A stretch of DNA of 64,000 nucleotides from Rahnella aquatilis CIP 78.65 = ATCC 33071 (lineage in GTDB: Bacteria; Pseudomonadota; Gammaproteobacteria; Enterobacterales; Enterobacteriaceae). Position numbers and translations under genes: made by a program. The DNA is taken from contig NC_016818.1 in assembly GCF_000241955.1 (NCBI RefSeq), positions 4,216,001 through 4,280,000 of the forward strand, in the 5' to 3' direction. The notes beneath the pieces were generated by a model. That model was not told where the DNA came from and made no database searches. It saw nothing but the letters and a program-made list of their open reading frames with translations. Every line of letters begins with the position of its first letter. Within the stretch, counting starts at the first letter, position 1. Of this stretch, positions 62,878 through 64,000 are shown in pieces.

Positions 62878-63812
62878 GCAGAACAGCCAGCGAACTGTAC
62901 TGGATGGCGCGTTATCTGGAACGCGCCGAGAATATTGCACGCCTGCTGGACGTGACCAACAAGCTGTCGATGATGTCGATTCGTGACGTCAACGCACGTG
63001 ATGAAAACAATGACTTACTGGTGCCGCTGACCATGACCGGTACGCGGACGTTATTTAACGAGCACTATCCGCAGGAGTCCATGGGCAATCTGCTCAACTT
63101 CTTCGCACTGGACAGTTTCAACCACGGCAGCATTTTCAGTTGCCTGCAAATGGCCTGGAATAATGCCCATGCGGTGCGCGGCAGCCTGTCTTCCGAAGTC
63201 TGGGAAAGCATCAATGCCACCTGGATCGAGATGAAACTGATCCGCCGTCAGGGCGTCGGTTCTGCCGGTGCGGACGCTTTCTTCGACTGGGTCAAGGAGC
63301 GCTCACATCTGTTCCGCGGTGCGATGTTCGGCACATTACTGCGCAGCGATGCACTGAACTTTATCCGCCTCGGCACCATGCTTGAGCGTGCGGACAGCAC
63401 CGCCCGTCTGCTGGATGCCAAAAATCAGTTACTGAATGCCGACGAAGATCCGGTGCGCGAATACTACCGGATGGATACCCTGCTGCGCGCCGTCAGCGCC
63501 CGCGAGGCGTTCCACACGCTTTACAAGCAGCAACTCAGCCAGAAACATATTGCTGAGTTGCTGGTCCTGCGCCGCGAGTTACCGCGATCCTTGCTTTCCT
63601 GTGTCGAAATCATGGCTGAACAGCTGGAGGAAATCGGCGGCAGCGCAGGCAATCTGCCACGCCGCCGTGTCCACACCCTTCATGCTCAGCTACGTTTCAC
63701 CGAAATGGACGAGATCGTGGAGATGGGTCTCAGCCCCTGGTTAATGCAGTTCCTGGATCAGACCAATGCCATCGCTGAGAGCATTCATCAAACCTATCTG
63801 GAGGCTCAATAA
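62871..63812 (+). CDS. Alpha-E domain protein (COG2307)
   Basis: 313 residues, all helical. Seen: [28 protein letters not shown] at the start and a second similar segment [25 protein letters not shown] near 165-190, the duplicated ER-rich helices typical of the alpha-E family. Role unknown; always coupled to the permuted ATP-grasp. Its stop overlaps the next ATG (TAATG). Confidence 0.92.
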   Translation: [313 protein letters not shown]

Positions 63813-64000
63813 TGAAACTGAATGTCACGCATCAGACGCATTACAGCTATGCGCAACAGGTTAAGCACAGCACGCAATACCTGCGCCTCACCCCGCAGGA
63901 TTCCAGCCATCAGAAGATTTTGTCATGGGATCTGACTTTGCCGGAATACGCCACCCGCACGCTGGATGCCTACGGCAATGTGCTGCATGTCCTGACGCTC
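63812..64000 (+). CDS. Transglutaminase-like cysteine peptidase family protein, 3' end outside window
   Basis: The first 63 codons are visible: MKLNVTHQTHYSYAQQVKHS, then YLRLTPQDSSHQKILSWDL and DAYGNVLHVLTL. This is the conserved N-terminal beta-sandwich domain that precedes bacterial transglutaminase-like domains. The catalytic part lies right of the window. Third gene of the ATP-grasp/alpha-E operon. Confidence 0.88.
   Translation, partial: MKLNVTHQTHYSYAQQVKHSTQYLRLTPQDSSHQKILSWDLTLPEYATRTLDAYGNVLHVLTL

Overview
The window looks like a chromosomal segment of a Gram-negative enterobacterium (Enterobacterales), most likely a Rahnella/Serratia-like Yersiniaceae. The core blocks are leuX-ampH-lptGF-pepA-holC-valS-yjgM, rraB-argI-yjgK and arcACBD-argR-pyrLBI-ridA. 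They keep the order and near full-length proteins known from Escherichia and Salmonella. The budRAB butanediol cluster fits this clade. The genus is an inference from gene content; no 16S or marker search was possible.

Region 1 (1-7 kb): a helicase-PLD protein cut by the left window edge, whose architecture matches the Mokosh type II anti-phage protein, followed by budR / budA-budB. Region 2 (7-17.8 kb) is an accessory, defence-rich stretch. It holds a complete CCWGG restriction-modification set (Dcm/M.EcoRII-like methylase, Vsr repair nuclease, EcoRII-like endonuclease), an IS200-type insertion, a porin, a lipase/esterase-like hydrolase and a decayed vgrG. It also holds an unrecognised two-gene unit with a PD-(D/E)XK nuclease signature and an HNH enzyme of the phosphorothioate-dependent restriction type. 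Region 3 (17.87-23.27 kb) is a 5.4 kb AT-rich island bounded by a copy of the tRNA-Leu(CAA) 3' end and the leuX gene itself. It has no integrase, a leftover Ogr/Delta zinc-finger activator next to leuX, and cargo that looks like an uncharacterised system: a sce7726-family nuclease-like protein, a Beta-family protein coupled to a two-helix membrane coiled-coil protein, and an orphan 209-aa protein.

Region 4 (23.2-45.6 kb) is ordinary chromosome: leuX, ampH, LPS export (lptF, lptG), pepA, holC, valS, a LysR regulator, yjgM, an RpiR-controlled beta-glucoside PTS with its 6-phospho-beta-glucosidase, a GPH symporter with a GH43 glycosidase, rraB, argI with ARG boxes, a GH13_18 sugar phosphorylase and yjgK. 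Region 5 (46.3-53.7 kb) is a carbamoyl-phosphate/arginine block: the arginine deiminase pathway arcA-arcC-arcB-arcD with its own ArgR paralogue, then the attenuated pyrLBI operon and ridA. With argI this puts three carbamoyltransferases and a carbamate kinase within 11 kb.

Region 6 (53.7-61 kb, minus strand) is an orphan type VI secretion cargo island: VgrG, a large putative effector with a hydrophobic pre-toxin segment, and three tandem immunity-like paralogues. The duplicated copies carry a copied terminator and the last codons of the effector. Region 7 (61.4-64 kb) begins a conserved ATP-grasp / alpha-E / transglutaminase-like operon that runs off the right edge.

Most interesting for follow-up: the leuX island cargo, the 15.4-16.7 kb nuclease pair, the Mokosh-like protein, the intact EcoRII-like set with Vsr, and the triplicated immunity module.
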